In this document: piece by piece, positions 1 through 9,313 of the stretch
How positions within the stretch are numbered: the stretch's first letter is position 1
Layout: each line of letters begins with the position of its first letter
Source: Cupriavidus taiwanensis LMG 19424
GTDB taxonomy: Bacteria; Pseudomonadota; Gammaproteobacteria; Burkholderiales; Burkholderiaceae
Direction: 5' to 3'
Assembly (NCBI RefSeq): GCF_000069785.1
Contig: NC_010528.1
Location: 1,674,001 to 1,738,000, forward strand
Length of the DNA: 64,000 bases
Position numbers and translations under genes: made by a program
Notes under the pieces: model-generated
What the model saw: the letters and a program-made list of their open reading frames with translations, nothing else
What the model was told of the DNA's origin: nothing
Database searches by the model: none

Positions 1-1206
1 ATGACCACCCTCGGAACGCCCCTTTCCCCCTCCGCCACCAAAGTGATGCTGCTCGGCTCCGGCGAGCTCGGCAAGGAGGTGCTGATCGCGTTGCAGCGCC
101 TGGGCGTGGAGACGATCGCGGTCGACCGCTATGACAACGCGCCCGGCCAGCAGGTCGCGCATCACGCCCGCACCATCGCGATGAGCGACCCCGACCAGCT
201 CAAGGCCCTGATCGAAGCCGAGAAGCCGCACCTGGTCGTGCCCGAGATCGAGGCCATCGCCACGCCGATGCTGGAAACGCTGGAAGCCGCCGGCACCGTG
301 CGCGTGATTCCCACCGCCCGCGCCGCGCGCCTGACCATGGACCGCGAAGGCATCCGCCGGCTCGCCGCCGAATCGCTCGGGCTGCCAACCAGCCCCTACA
401 AGTTCTGCGATTCGCTCGAAGAGTTGCAGGCCGCCATCGACGGCGGCATCGGCTACCCGTGCGTGGTCAAGCCGGTGATGAGCAGCTCCGGCAAGGGCCA
501 GAGCAAGATCGACGGCCCCGAAGGCGTCAAGGCGGCGTGGGACTACGCCATGGCCGGCGGCCGCGTCAGCCACGGCCGCGTCATCGTCGAAGGCTTTATC
601 GATTTCGACTACGAGATCACGCTGCTGACCGTTCGCGCGATCGGCGCCAGCGGACAGGTCGAAACCCGGTTCTGCGCGCCGATCGGCCACGTGCAGGTCA
701 GCGGCGACTATGTCGAGAGCTGGCAGCCGCAGCCCATGCACCCGGCCGCGCTCGCCAGCGCGCAGCGCATCGCGCAGGCGGTCACCGCCGACCTCGGCGG
801 CATGGGCCTGTTCGGCGTGGAGCTGTTCGTCAAGGGCGAACAGGTCTGGTTCAGCGAGGTCAGCCCGCGCCCGCACGACACCGGCATGGTGACCATGGCC
901 ACGCAATGGCAGAACGAATTTGAGCTGCATGCCCGCGCCATCCTCGGCCTGCCGGTCGACACCACGCTGCGCAGCCCCGGCGCCAGCGCCGTGATCTACG
1001 GCGGCGTGGAGGCGCAGGGCGTGGTCTTCGACGGCGTCGACCAGGCCTTGCGCGTGCCGCAGACCGAGGTGCGGCTGTTCGGCAAGCCGGAGAGCTTCGC
1101 CCGGCGCCGCATGGGCGTGGCGCTGGCGTATGCCGACGATATCGACACCGCGCGCACGCGGGCCAAGGAAGCCGCCAGCCGCGTGCGCCCGCGCGCGGTG
1201 GGCTGA
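1..1206 (+). CDS. purT: Formate-dependent phosphoribosylglycinamide formyltransferase (GAR transformylase 2)
   Basis: PurT uses formate and ATP to formylate GAR in the third step of de novo purine synthesis, in the cytoplasm, as a folate-independent alternative to PurN. The 401 residues match the family length (about 390). The N-terminus has the nucleotide-binding loop [11 protein letters not shown], followed by ATP-grasp features: the [12 protein letters not shown] glycine-rich loop near residue 157 and the acidic metal site around [16 protein letters not shown]. The open frame begins exactly at the first base of the window, so its ribosome binding site is not visible and a start slightly upstream cannot be excluded. 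The next gene is convergent, 35 bp away. Identification is firm. Confidence 0.95.
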   Translation: MTTLGTPLSPSATKVMLLGSGELGKEVLIALQRLGVETIAVDRYDNAPGQQVAHHARTIAMSDPDQLKALIEAEKPHLVVPEIEAIATPMLETLEAAGTVRVIPTARAARLTMDREGIRRLAAESLGLPTSPYKFCDSLEELQAAIDGGIGYPCVVKPVMSSSGKGQSKIDGPEGVKAAWDYAMAGGRVSHGRVIVEGFIDFDYEITLLTVRAIGASGQVETRFCAPIGHVQVSGDYVESWQPQPMHPAALASAQRIAQAVTADLGGMGLFGVELFVKGEQVWFSEVSPRPHDTGMVTMATQWQNEFELHARAILGLPVDTTLRSPGASAVIYGGVEAQGVVFDGVDQALRVPQTEVRLFGKPESFARRRMGVALAYADDIDTARTRAKEAASRVRPRAVG

Positions 1207-1241
1207 GCCGCTGAAACGCTAGAACGCCGAAACGCCGCGCG

Positions 1242-2570
1242 CTACATCGGATGGCTGCCCGCGGCGGCCCCGTGCGCCGGGGCATGCTGGACCGCCTGTG
1301 CCGCCGCCACCTGCGCGGCGGCCAGCACCGGCGCGATGCGCACCCCGTTCAGGTCGGCGCCCGACGGCGCCTGGTACAGCCGCAGTCCCAGTTCCGGCAG
1401 GATCGCCAGCAGGTGGTCGAACACATCGCCCTGGATGCGCTCGTAGTCCATCCACGCGGTCAGCGCGGTAAAGCAGTAGATCTCGACCGGGATGCCCTGC
1501 GAATCGGGCTCCATCATGCGCACGTTCAGCAGCAGGTCGTGGTGGATCTCGGGATGCGCCTTCAGGTAGGCAATGCCATAGGCGCGGAACGTGCCGATAT
1601 TGGTCAGCCGGCGCCGGTTGACCGGGTCGTTGCCGGCGGCGATCAGCAGCCGGTTGGCCTCGTCGACCTCGCGCTGCTTTTCTTCCAAATAGTCGTGCAG
1701 CAGGCGGAAGCGCATCAGCGCGTGGACTTCGCGGTCTTCCAGGAAGCGCACGCTGCCCGCATCCAATCGCAAGGTGCGCTTGATCCGGCGCGCGCCGGAC
1801 TCGAACATCTGGCGGTAGTTGCGATAGCTCTCCGAGAACAGCTTGTAGGTCGGCACCGTGGTCACGGTGTTGTCCCAGTTCTGCACCTTGACCGTATGCA
1901 GCGCGATGTCCTTGACGTAGCCGTCGGCATTGCACTGGGGCATTTCGATCCAGTCGCCGATGCGCAGCATGTCGTTGGAGGTCAGCTGCGTGCTCGCCAC
2001 CAGCGACAGCAGCGTGTCCTTGAACACCAGCAGCAGCACCGCCGACAACGCGCCCAGGCCGGACAGCATCCACAGCGGCGAGCGGTTGATCAGGATCGAC
2101 AGCACCAGCACCGCGCACACCAGCCCCAGCCCCAGCCGTCCCACCTGGATATAGCCCTTGATCGAACGCGTCTGCGCGCGGCGGCTGGCGGCATACACGT
2201 CCTGCCAGGCGCCCAGCACGCCGCCGAGCATCAGGAAGAAGCACACCCACAGGCTGGCATGCGCGAGGCGCTCGATCGCCAGCGCATAGCGGCCCATATG
2301 CGGGACTTCGCCGATGCCGACGGTGATCACGGCAAAGCCCACCGCATAGCCGAAGCGCCGGTAGGCACGATGGCGCGTCAGCGCCGTGCTCCACGGGGTC
2401 TTGCCCCACACCTTCAGCACCCGGTGGGCGATGCGCGACATCACATGGCCGAACAGCCATTGCGCGAGCGCGGCGATCAGCCCCAGCGCCACCAGGTACA
2501 GTGCGATCTGCGCCCATGGATGGGCGGGAATACGTTGCTGGAACAGCTCCAGCAGGGCATCGAAATTCAT
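1242..2570 (-). CDS. MscS-family mechanosensitive channel, YbdG-like
   Basis: A 442-residue inner-membrane protein with about five hydrophobic segments in the first 190 residues. It then has the MscS pore/beta-domain signature: a glycine/alanine-rich pore helix (SGLGALSAVLLLVFKDTLLSLVAS), then GDWIEMPQCNADGYVKDIALHTVKVQNWDNTVTTVP. The long C-terminal domain with MRFRLLHDYLEE and LLNVRMMEPDSQGIPVEIYCFT is typical of the YbdG/MSCM subfamily rather than small MscS. Such channels gate on membrane tension during hypo-osmotic shock. The C-terminus ends in an Ala/His-rich tail. No strong ribosome binding site is seen before the chosen ATG, but the N-terminus looks natural. Confidence 0.88.
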   Translation of the reverse strand: MNFDALLELFQQRIPAHPWAQIALYLVALGLIAALAQWLFGHVMSRIAHRVLKVWGKTPWSTALTRHRAYRRFGYAVGFAVITVGIGEVPHMGRYALAIERLAHASLWVCFFLMLGGVLGAWQDVYAASRRAQTRSIKGYIQVGRLGLGLVCAVLVLSILINRSPLWMLSGLGALSAVLLLVFKDTLLSLVASTQLTSNDMLRIGDWIEMPQCNADGYVKDIALHTVKVQNWDNTVTTVPTYKLFSESYRNYRQMFESGARRIKRTLRLDAGSVRFLEDREVHALMRFRLLHDYLEEKQREVDEANRLLIAAGNDPVNRRRLTNIGTFRAYGIAYLKAHPEIHHDLLLNVRMMEPDSQGIPVEIYCFTALTAWMDYERIQGDVFDHLLAILPELGLRLYQAPSGADLNGVRIAPVLAAAQVAAAQAVQHAPAHGAAAGSHPM

Positions 2571-2651
2571 GGCGGGGCGGTTCTGGCCTTGGACTAGGCC
2601 AGATAGTGTACCGAACGCGCCCGCCTCCCCTGCGTGCCGTGCCGATGCAGG

Positions 2652-2975
2652 TCAGGCCGGCAGCAGCTTCAATCCGCCGATGCCGACGAAGACCAGCCCG
2701 ATCAGCACCAGCCGCAGTGGCGACGCGCTCTCGCCCAGGAACAGGATGCCGATCAGCGTCACGCCGATGGCGCCGATCCCGGTCCAGATCGCGTAGGCCG
2801 TGCCCACCGGCAGGTGCCGCAGGGCCGCGCTGAGCAGGTAGATACTGGCCAGCGCGGCGCCGATGCCCAGCGCCGTCGGGCCCAGGCGGGTCCAGCCGTC
2901 GGTATGTTTCAGCGCCAGTGCCATCACGATCTCGATCAGCCCGGCCAGCACCAGCAGCGTCCACGCCATCGCCAT
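2652..2975 (-). CDS. sugE: SMR-family exporter, SugE/Gdx-like
   Basis: A 107-residue four-helix small-multidrug-resistance protein. It carries the conserved membrane-embedded glutamate of helix 1 (LVLAGLIEIVMALALKHT) and the AYAIWTGIGAIGVTLIGILFLGE loop and helix 3, both typical of SugE. Gdx members export guanidinium; others export quaternary cations. The start is the internal ATG preceded by GGGAGGAAAAC. The frame extends upstream, but without a ribosome binding site. The gene is divergent from a LysR regulator with only 115 bp between them and a perfect palindrome in the gap, so regulation by that LysR protein is plausible (inference). I saw no guanidine riboswitch in this short leader. 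Confidence 0.88.
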   Translation of the reverse strand: MAMAWTLLVLAGLIEIVMALALKHTDGWTRLGPTALGIGAALASIYLLSAALRHLPVGTAYAIWTGIGAIGVTLIGILFLGESASPLRLVLIGLVFVGIGGLKLLPA

Positions 2976-3040
2976 GTTTTCCTCCCTGTGCTCAGCGCCC
3001 GCCGGCACCCATTGCCGGCCAGGTCCAGCCACTGTAGGCT

Positions 3041-3054
3041 GTGCGGATCCGCAC
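3041..3054. promoter_or_regulatory. Perfect 14-bp palindrome in the sugE/LysR divergent promoter region
   Basis: GTGCGGATCCGCAC is a perfect palindrome between the divergent sugE and LysR-family genes, 37 bp from the LysR ATG and 66 bp from the sugE ATG. LysR regulators usually bind an interrupted dyad in the shared promoter, so this is a candidate operator. The role is inferred from position only. Confidence 0.4.
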
Positions 3055-3090
3055 GAAAACTGGCGAATCTTGCAAAGGGGCTATGCAAAC

Positions 3091-3999
3091 ATGCAGGAAG
3101 CAGACTGGGACGACCTGAAGTACTTCCTGGCCGTGGGCCAGTCCGGCTCGCTGGCCGGCGCCGCGCGCGCCCTGCATGTCAACCACTCGACGGTGCTGCG
3201 CCGGCTGGCGCGGCTGGAAGACACCCTGGGCACGCTGCTGTTCGAGCGCCACGCCACCGGCTACGCCATGACCCTGGCCGGCGAGGCGCTGGCGCAGCGG
3301 CTGGCGGGGGTGGGCGAACAGATCGATGCGGCGCAGCGCCAGCTGTCCGGCCTGGACAGCCAGCTCAGCGGCCCGTTGCGCGTGACCACCACCGACACGC
3401 TGCTGGGCGCGCTGCTGATGCCGCTGTTTGCCGCGTTCCGCGCGCTGCATCCGCGCATCCAGCTGCAGCTGGTGGTCAACAACAGCTTTCTCAGCCTGAG
3501 CCGGCGCGAGGCCGATATGGCAATCCGGCCGGCGAACACGCCGCCGGAGTACCTGGTGGGCCGCCGTATCGGCCGGCTGCAAACGGCGCCGTACGCCGCG
3601 CGCAGCTACCTGCAGCAACTCGGCCTGCCGGCCGCGGCGGACAGCCCCGCGCTATCGGACTGGCCGGCCTATGACTGGGTCGTGCCGGACGAAGCGCTGT
3701 CGCACCTGGCCCAGGCGCGCTGGATCCGCGAGCACGTGCCGGAGCCGCGCCGCGTGGTCAGCGCCGACAGCCTGGTGGCGATGGCGGACGCGGTCCGCCA
3801 TGGCATGGGCGCCGGCATGCTGCTGTGCCTGCTGGCCGGCGACGATCCCGCACTGGTGCGGCTGGCGCCGCCCGACGCCGCCATGGACACCGACCTGTGG
3901 GTGCTGACCCACCCCGACCTGCGGCACAGCGCGCGAGTGCGGGCGCTGGCGGATTTCCTGCATGAACGGCTCGGGCAAGGCAAATGGCTGGCGCGATGA
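3091..3999 (+). CDS. LysR-family transcriptional regulator
   Basis: A 302-residue LysR-type regulator. It has an N-terminal winged helix-turn-helix (DWDDLKYFLAVGQSGSLAGAARALHVNHSTVLRRLARLE), a linker, and a periplasmic-binding-like effector domain starting near residue 90 (LSGPLRVTTTDTLLGALLMP). The chosen ATG begins MQEADWDDLKYF, the usual LysR N-terminus. The frame is open further upstream but would run through the sugE promoter. The effector is unknown. As in many LysR proteins, it probably acts on the divergent neighbour (sugE) and on itself. Confidence 0.88.
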   Translation: MQEADWDDLKYFLAVGQSGSLAGAARALHVNHSTVLRRLARLEDTLGTLLFERHATGYAMTLAGEALAQRLAGVGEQIDAAQRQLSGLDSQLSGPLRVTTTDTLLGALLMPLFAAFRALHPRIQLQLVVNNSFLSLSRREADMAIRPANTPPEYLVGRRIGRLQTAPYAARSYLQQLGLPAAADSPALSDWPAYDWVVPDEALSHLAQARWIREHVPEPRRVVSADSLVAMADAVRHGMGAGMLLCLLAGDDPALVRLAPPDAAMDTDLWVLTHPDLRHSARVRALADFLHERLGQGKWLAR

Positions 4000-4017
4000 C
4001 GCAACGGCGCGGCGCGC

Positions 4018-5241
4018 TCACGCCGCCGGCGCATACATCTCCAGCAGCTGCTCATCCGTAAAGCCCCACTCCGCCGCGTTCTCGAACGCCACCACGGTCT
4101 CGTCGCCGTGGCGCAGGTCGACCAGCTCGGTCGGCACCGGCCGCGACTGCGACACCGAGTAGAACACCATCACCTTGGGCCGCAGCGGGTCGGCGTCATG
4201 CTGCGCGCAGACTACCGCCAGCCGGTTGGAGCGCAGCCGCAGTACGGTGCCGAGCGGGTAGATGCCGACGGTGCGCGAGAAGGCCTTGAACACGTGCCGG
4301 TCGAACAGCGTGTCGACGCGCACCGCCATGTATTCCATGGCGCGGGCCGGCGACCATGGCTGGTGCCCGGGATGGCTGGCGGTGAGCGCGTCATAGGTGT
4401 CGCAGATCGCGCCGATCCTGGCATGCACGCTCAGTTCGTGCCCCACGAGGCCAAAGGGGAAACCGCGTCCGTCCACGCGCTCATGGTGGTGAACGCAGAC
4501 ATCGAGCGGGATATTGGAATAGAGCCGGGCTTCGTTGAGGATGCGATAGCCGGCGGAGGGATGGCGGCGGTAGGCCTCCTCCTGCTCGGGCGTGCGCTCG
4601 CCGGCGCGGAGGTTGGCGGCTCCGGGCACGGTCAGCTTGCCGATGTCGTGCACCAGGCCGGCCAGGCCCAGTTCGCGCACCTCGTCGCCGGGCAGGCCCA
4701 GGGTGCGGCCGACTGCGATCATCAGCGCGCAGACCGCGAAGGCATGCAGGTAGTTGTCGTCGCCGCGCGCCTTGAGCCGCGCCAGCGCCAGCAGCGCCTG
4801 CCCGTGGCGCGACAGCGAGCGCGAGGCCGCGTCGACCAGCAGCAGCGCGCCGCTGACCTCCAGTGCCCGCCCCATGCGCACGTCGGCGAACATCGAACCG
4901 ATCACGGCCTTGCCGGACTGCAGCAGTTCGCGCGCATGCACGATCTCGGCTTCGAGCGTGGTGGCGGGCGGCGCGTCAGCCGGGCCATCGGCGCCGGGCG
5001 CGGGCCGGGCCGAAGCCATGGCCGTGGCTGCGCCGGCCGCCTCTTCCGGCGCCGGCAGGTTGCGGCCCTTCAGGATATCGATCCAGATTTCGCGCACGCC
5101 GGCCGACTGGATCTGCCGTACCTGCTCCTCGCTGGCGACCAGGAAGCGCGCGCGCCAGAACGGATGGTTGATCCAGGGCCCGCCCAGCCTGGCGACGAAC
5201 ATCCCGACCTGCAATTGCTCCGACCCAATGCGTCTCAGCAT
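4018..5241 (-). CDS. HD-GYP domain protein (putative cyclic-di-GMP phosphodiesterase) with DUF3391
   Basis: A 407-residue cytoplasmic protein. The N-terminal 70 residues (LRRIGSEQLQVGMFVARLGGPWINHPFW) match the DUF3391 domain that precedes many HD-GYP domains. The HD-GYP core follows: GLVHDIGKL with His198-Asp199, then HPSAGYRIL, and HHERVDGRGFP near residue 250, where the GYP motif reads GFP. These domains hydrolyse cyclic-di-GMP; the Tyr-to-Phe change is seen in some members and need not abolish activity. The ATG chosen has GAGGGGG about 6 bases upstream. The frame stays open further upstream without a ribosome binding site. A link to the exopolysaccharide cluster 45 kb away is possible but speculative. 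Confidence 0.87.
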   Translation of the reverse strand: MLRRIGSEQLQVGMFVARLGGPWINHPFWRARFLVASEEQVRQIQSAGVREIWIDILKGRNLPAPEEAAGAATAMASARPAPGADGPADAPPATTLEAEIVHARELLQSGKAVIGSMFADVRMGRALEVSGALLLVDAASRSLSRHGQALLALARLKARGDDNYLHAFAVCALMIAVGRTLGLPGDEVRELGLAGLVHDIGKLTVPGAANLRAGERTPEQEEAYRRHPSAGYRILNEARLYSNIPLDVCVHHHERVDGRGFPFGLVGHELSVHARIGAICDTYDALTASHPGHQPWSPARAMEYMAVRVDTLFDRHVFKAFSRTVGIYPLGTVLRLRSNRLAVVCAQHDADPLRPKVMVFYSVSQSRPVPTELVDLRHGDETVVAFENAAEWGFTDEQLLEMYAPAA

Positions 5242-5465
5242 GCGCCATCCCCCTCGGATGATGGATGTCTTGTTGTCGATCCGGTTATCGGCGCCGGCGG
5301 GCATAACTTGAGTGTCGGCGGCGGCAGGAACGGTGCCGCGCACCCTTGTCAAGCGCCGGCCGAATGCCCGGACGGCGCCGTCGGGCATTGCCGGCGCCGC
5401 CATGGCCGCCGCTACAATGGCTGGCCCAGTGCTCACAGACGCCAGCCAGTCGCCCCCGTTCACCC

Positions 5466-5759
5466 ATGTCCGGAACGTACACGCTAGTCGGCATCGCCCG
5501 TGCCAAGGCGCATCGCCGCGATGCGCTGGTCTCCCAGCTCGCCGCGCTGCGCTCGCGCGGGCTGACCGAGCCCGGCTGCCTGGACTACCACGTCGGGCAG
5601 GATGCCGAGGATGCGCGGGTGTTCGTCATCTACATGGTCTGGGACTCCAAGCGCGCGCTCGAATCGCACCTGAACCGCCCCTATATGCGCGATTTCCACG
5701 CCGCGCGCGCTGACTTCGTCGAAGGCGATTTCAGCTTCCGCTGGCTCAACGCCGCCTGA
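5466..5759 (+). CDS. Antibiotic biosynthesis monooxygenase (ABM) family protein
   Basis: A 97-residue ferredoxin-like alpha/beta-barrel protein of the ABM superfamily, which includes small cofactor-free or heme-degrading monooxygenases and many of unknown substrate. The typical features are an N-terminal strand (YTLVGIARAKAHRRDALVSQL), the GCLDYHV strand and the conserved W-x-S-K-x-A-L-x-x-H segment (WDSKRALESHLNRPYM). Its start is on the opposite strand from, and 224 bp away from, the start of the HD-GYP gene. The ATG was chosen by family length; an upstream start would add an unrelated low-complexity stretch. Confidence 0.82.
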   Translation: MSGTYTLVGIARAKAHRRDALVSQLAALRSRGLTEPGCLDYHVGQDAEDARVFVIYMVWDSKRALESHLNRPYMRDFHAARADFVEGDFSFRWLNAA

Positions 5760-5904
5760 GCCCCCCGGCGCCCTCGGCGCAAACCGCCACCCGGTCACTT
5801 CCCGCCCCGCCTGGGGCCGCTCCGGGGCTGCCCGCTTGTCATTCCCGCCGCACCGATCTATCACTCAAGCATGACGCCCGCCCCGGGCGCGGCAGGAGTG
5901 CACC

Positions 5905-6906
5905 ATGGAGATCAGGGATGGATTTGCCGGCACCATCGGCCATACGCCGCTGATCCGGCTGGCCGGCCTGAGCGCCGAAACCGGCTGCGATATCTACGGC
6001 AAGGCGGAATTCCTCAATCCGGGCGGCTCGGTCAAGGATCGGGCGGCGCTGTACATCATCCGCGACGCCGAGCGGCGCGGACTGCTGAAGCCGGGCGGCA
6101 CGGTGATCGAGGGCACAGCGGGCAATACCGGCATCGGCCTGGCGCACCTGTGCGCGGCGCGCGGCTACCGCTGCATCGTGGTGATCCCCGACACGCAATC
6201 CCCGGAAAAGATGGAGCGGCTGCGCATGCTCGGCGCCGAGGTACGCGCGGTGCCGGCCAAGCCCTACGCCGATCCCGACAACTACCAGAAGATCGCCGGC
6301 CGGCTGGCCGACGAAACCGAGAATGCGATCTGGGCCAACCAGTTCGACAACCTCGCCAACCGCCAGGCCCACTACGAGACCACCGGCCCGGAGATCTGGC
6401 ACGCCACCACCGGCCATATCGACGCCTTCACCTGCGCCACCGGCACCGGCGGCTCGCTCGCGGGCATCGCCCGCTGCCTGAAGGAACACAAGCCGGGCGT
6501 GCGCATCGTGCTGGCCGACCCGCACGGCAGCGGCCTGTACCACTTCGTCAAGCACCGCGAGGTCAAGGCCGAAGGCAGCTCGATCACTGAAGGCATCGGC
6601 TCCAGCCGCGTCACCGCCAACCTGCAGGACACCCCCATCGACGATGCCGTGCGCATCGACGACCAGACCTGCGTCGACATGGTCTACCGGCTGCTGCGCG
6701 AGGAAGGACTGTTCGTGGGCGGGTCATCCGGCATCAACGTCGGCGCCGCGGTAGCGCTGGCGCGCGAGATGGGGCCGGGTCACACCATCGTGACGCTGCT
6801 GTGCGACCGTGGCGACCTGTACATGGGACGGCTGTTCAATGAAGCGTGGCTGCAGGGCAAGGGGCTGCAGCCGATTCCGTTCCGCCGGGCCAGCCCGGCC
6901 GGCTAG
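5905..6906 (+). CDS. PLP-dependent cysteine-synthase-family enzyme
   Basis: A 333-residue fold-type II PLP enzyme. The PLP lysine lies in the motif GGSVKDR (Lys44). The substrate loop is EGTAGNTGIG, the phosphate-binding loop is ATGTGGS near residue 180, and the C-terminal serine motif is FVGGSSGINVGAA. The family makes cysteine from O-acetylserine and sulfide (CysK/CysM), but several members with this architecture act on other substrates (cystathionine beta-synthase-like, or O-phosphoserine users). The exact substrate is not decided. A CAGGAG ribosome binding site precedes the ATG. It is followed by a long inverted repeat and converges on prpR. Confidence 0.85.
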   Translation: MEIRDGFAGTIGHTPLIRLAGLSAETGCDIYGKAEFLNPGGSVKDRAALYIIRDAERRGLLKPGGTVIEGTAGNTGIGLAHLCAARGYRCIVVIPDTQSPEKMERLRMLGAEVRAVPAKPYADPDNYQKIAGRLADETENAIWANQFDNLANRQAHYETTGPEIWHATTGHIDAFTCATGTGGSLAGIARCLKEHKPGVRIVLADPHGSGLYHFVKHREVKAEGSSITEGIGSSRVTANLQDTPIDDAVRIDDQTCVDMVYRLLREEGLFVGGSSGINVGAAVALAREMGPGHTIVTLLCDRGDLYMGRLFNEAWLQGKGLQPIPFRRASPAG

Positions 6907-6932
6907 CCCGATAAAACCGGCGCCCAAACACT

Positions 6933-7024
6933 ACTGTCATTCCCGCGCAGGCGGGAATCCAGCGTCTTTCACGTCCCCTTTGGGGATAAAGTCGCTGGGT
7001 TCCCGCCTACGCGGGAACGACAGT
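6933..7024. repeat. Long inverted repeat (REP-like element) between convergent genes
   Basis: Two 32-base arms (6933-6964 and 6993-7024) are reverse complements except at three positions. Each arm is itself a small hairpin built from TCCCGC...GCGGGA. The TTCCCGC-GCGGGAA arm type is familiar as a dispersed intergenic element in many beta- and gammaproteobacteria. It lies between two converging 3' ends, where it may act as a bidirectional terminator or mRNA stabiliser. No U-tract is present. Confidence 0.75.
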
Positions 7025-7059
7025 GCTTAACTGAACGGCATTAGCCGGCATTAGCGCCC

Positions 7060-9033
7060 TTAGGCCGCCTTCAGCCGCCGCCACAGCGTGGTGGGGCTGA
7101 TGCCGAGGATATGGCAGGCGGCGGTCCGGTCGCCGCCGCACTCTTCCAGCACGCGCCGGATATGGTCGACCTCGCTGGATTGCTTGACGCGCGCCAGCGA
7201 GCGGCGCGCGCGCGCGGCCGGCGCCGCCGGTGCGGCCTCGGGCCCGCCCGCTGGCGCAGTGGCAAGCGCGGCATCGCCGAACAGCTCGGGGGCGGCGGCA
7301 TGCAGTTCGCGCTGCAAGGCTTCGCCGTCCAGCCGGCGGCCGGCGACCAGCACCGCGATGCGCTCGGTCACGTTCTCCAGCTCGCGGATGTTGCCGGGCC
7401 AGCGGTAGCGCGCCAGCCGCGCGCGGGCCGCGGCGGGCAGGCGCTGCGGACGCTCCAGCCCCAGCCGGTCCTGCGCGCGGCGGTACAGCAGTTCGGCCAG
7501 CTCGGGCAGGTCTTCGGCGCGCTCGCGCAGCGGCGGCATGGCAATGCGCAGGATGTTGAGGCGGTAATACAGGTCTTGCCGGAAGGTGCCGTCGCGCACC
7601 ATCGCCGCCAGGTCGCGATGCGTGGCGGCGATCACGCGCACGTTCACCGGCACCGCGTCGAGCCCGCCGATCGGCAGCACCTGCTTTTCCTGCAGCACGC
7701 GCAGCAGGCGCGTCTGCAGCGCGGGCGGCATGTCGCCGACCTCGTCGAGAAACAGCGTGCCGTTGTGGGCCGATTCGAACAGGCCGGCCTTGCCGCCGCG
7801 GCGCGCGCCGGTGAAGGCGCCCTCTTCGTAGCCGAACAGCTCGCTTTCCAGCAGCGCCTCGGGAAAGGCGGCGCAATTGACCGCGACGAACGGGAACGCG
7901 CGGCGCGGGCTGGCATCGTGCATGCCTTGCGCCAGCACCTCCTTGCCGGTGCCGCTCTCGCCGCCGATCAGCACGGTCGAGTCCACCGCGGCGTAGCGCC
8001 GCGCCAGTTCTCGCAGGGCCGTCATCGCCGCCGAGGTGCCGGCCAGGTCGTCCAGGCTGTAGCGCACCGCCGCCGGCCGCGCGCGGCTGCGCGAGCGCAG
8101 GTTGCGGTCGACGCGCTGGATCGCGCTGGCATCCTGGATGGTCAGCACCGCGCCGGCGGTGCCGGCCTCCGAGAGGATGGGAATGCGGTTGACCACCACC
8201 ATCTTGTCGCCGAGCTTGTGGATCGCCTCGAGCTCCTTGTCGCCGCTCTGCATCACGCCTTCCAGCGCCAGGCTGGGCGCCAGCGTCTGCAGCTTGCGTC
8301 CCACCGCGGCGGCGGCCGAGGTGCCTAGGAAGCGCTCCATCGCCGGGTTGAACGACTGGATGCGCCCTTGCGCATCGACCGCCGCCACGCCCTCGTTCAG
8401 GTGCGCCAGGATAGTGTTGACGTAGTCGCGCCGGGTGGCCTCGATGCGGCGCAGGCGCGCGGCCTCGATCGCGTCTTCGAGCGCCATCCGCACCGAGTTG
8501 CCGGAGTACAGGAACACGCCGGTCAAGCCATAGCGGTCGGCCAGGTCGGTCACCAGGCCGGGACCCACCACCACCTGGATCCCCTCCTGCTTGAGCGCCT
8601 TCACCCGCGCCACGGCGTCGTCCTCGGTCAGGTAGGTATAGGCCGGCACCGACAGCGAAAACGCGCGCACGAATTCGTCGACCTCGGCATAGGTCGCCGC
8701 ATGCGTGACCAGCGCAACCCGCGGCGAAATCCGCCGCGCGGTAGCCAGTGCGCTCATCACGTCGAATCCCGTGACCTTGACCAGCACCACCGGCACGTCG
8801 ACATGCTGGCGCAGGTAGGCGCCGTTGGAGCCGCCGGCGACCACCACGTCGAGCCGGCCCTCGCGCACCTCGCGCGACACCGCGCTGGCGGCGGCCTCGA
8901 AGCCCTTGCCGACGATGCGGAATTCGGCGCGGTCGGCATAGGCCGGGATCAGGTCGGCAAAGGCGCGCGCGAGGCGGCTGATGCCGATCGCCCAGATGCG
9001 CGGGCGGCCTTGCGTGGAGACGGGCGGAGCCAT
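7060..9033 (-). CDS. prpR: Sigma-54-dependent activator of propionate catabolism
   Basis: A 657-residue NtrC-type activator. The N-terminal PrpR domain (about residues 10-200) senses a pathway intermediate, 2-methylcitrate in Salmonella. A PAS-like segment follows near 220-310. The AAA+ domain has Walker A GESGTGKE near residue 358 and the sigma-54 contact loop GAFTGA near 404. The Fis-type helix-turn-helix lies at the extreme C-terminus ([18 protein letters not shown]). It is transcribed away from prpB and should drive the prpBC-acnD-prpF operon from the enhancer-like repeats in the gap. The length and every key motif are intact. Confidence 0.95.
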   Translation of the reverse strand: MAPPVSTQGRPRIWAIGISRLARAFADLIPAYADRAEFRIVGKGFEAAASAVSREVREGRLDVVVAGGSNGAYLRQHVDVPVVLVKVTGFDVMSALATARRISPRVALVTHAATYAEVDEFVRAFSLSVPAYTYLTEDDAVARVKALKQEGIQVVVGPGLVTDLADRYGLTGVFLYSGNSVRMALEDAIEAARLRRIEATRRDYVNTILAHLNEGVAAVDAQGRIQSFNPAMERFLGTSAAAAVGRKLQTLAPSLALEGVMQSGDKELEAIHKLGDKMVVVNRIPILSEAGTAGAVLTIQDASAIQRVDRNLRSRSRARPAAVRYSLDDLAGTSAAMTALRELARRYAAVDSTVLIGGESGTGKEVLAQGMHDASPRRAFPFVAVNCAAFPEALLESELFGYEEGAFTGARRGGKAGLFESAHNGTLFLDEVGDMPPALQTRLLRVLQEKQVLPIGGLDAVPVNVRVIAATHRDLAAMVRDGTFRQDLYYRLNILRIAMPPLRERAEDLPELAELLYRRAQDRLGLERPQRLPAAARARLARYRWPGNIRELENVTERIAVLVAGRRLDGEALQRELHAAAPELFGDAALATAPAGGPEAAPAAPAARARRSLARVKQSSEVDHIRRVLEECGGDRTAACHILGISPTTLWRRLKAA

Positions 9034-9114
9034 GATGCGGTGCGGAAGGAAAGTCGGATGAAAAGCGGCAGGAACGGGCGTACAGTGCTGTCACATTGTC
9101 CGCTACGCGGCCCC

Positions 9115-9134
9115 GGATTTCAACTTTGAATTCC
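9115..9134. promoter_or_regulatory. Candidate PrpR upstream activating site 1
   Basis: A 20-base imperfect inverted repeat, GGATTTCA-ACTT-TGAATTCC, with seven of eight arm positions paired. It sits about 150 bp upstream of the sigma-54 promoter, the usual place for an NtrC-family enhancer. It shares the GGATTTC half-site with the second repeat just downstream. Assignment to PrpR is inferred. Confidence 0.55.
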
Positions 9135-9148
9135 AAAATGCAGGGCCT

Positions 9149-9171
9149 GGATTTCAAATGTGCGGAAATCC
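9149..9171. promoter_or_regulatory. Candidate PrpR upstream activating site 2
   Basis: A perfect inverted repeat: GGATTTC, 9-base spacer, GAAATCC. The half-site is the same as in the repeat 34 bp upstream. It lies about 115 bp before the -24 element of the prpB promoter. Two such sites fit cooperative binding by PrpR oligomers (inference). Confidence 0.6.
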
Positions 9172-9262
9172 CGGCATGGATCCCGCGGCGGAACCCGCTG
9201 CCCTGCCCATCGGCCCAATACTGGCAAGGGATTCCGGGTTTTCCTGCCGCGCTCGCAAGGCC

Positions 9263-9278
9263 TGGCACACCCCTTGCA
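9263..9278 (+). promoter_or_regulatory. Sigma-54 (-24/-12) promoter of prpB
   Basis: TGGCACACCCCTTGCA matches the sigma-54 consensus (TGGCAC-N5-TTGCA) at every conserved position with the correct GG-to-GC spacing. Transcription should begin near 9290, giving a leader of about 25 bases before the prpB ATG. The divergent prpR encodes the matching sigma-54 activator. Confidence 0.9.
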
Positions 9279-9313
9279 GTATCCGGCTTGTCCTGTTCAC
9301 CAACGCATACGCC

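Noticed and set aside
2976..3090. Guanidine riboswitch before sugE
   Set aside because: The leader is only about 115 bp, shared with a divergent gene, and no conserved riboswitch core could be found by eye.
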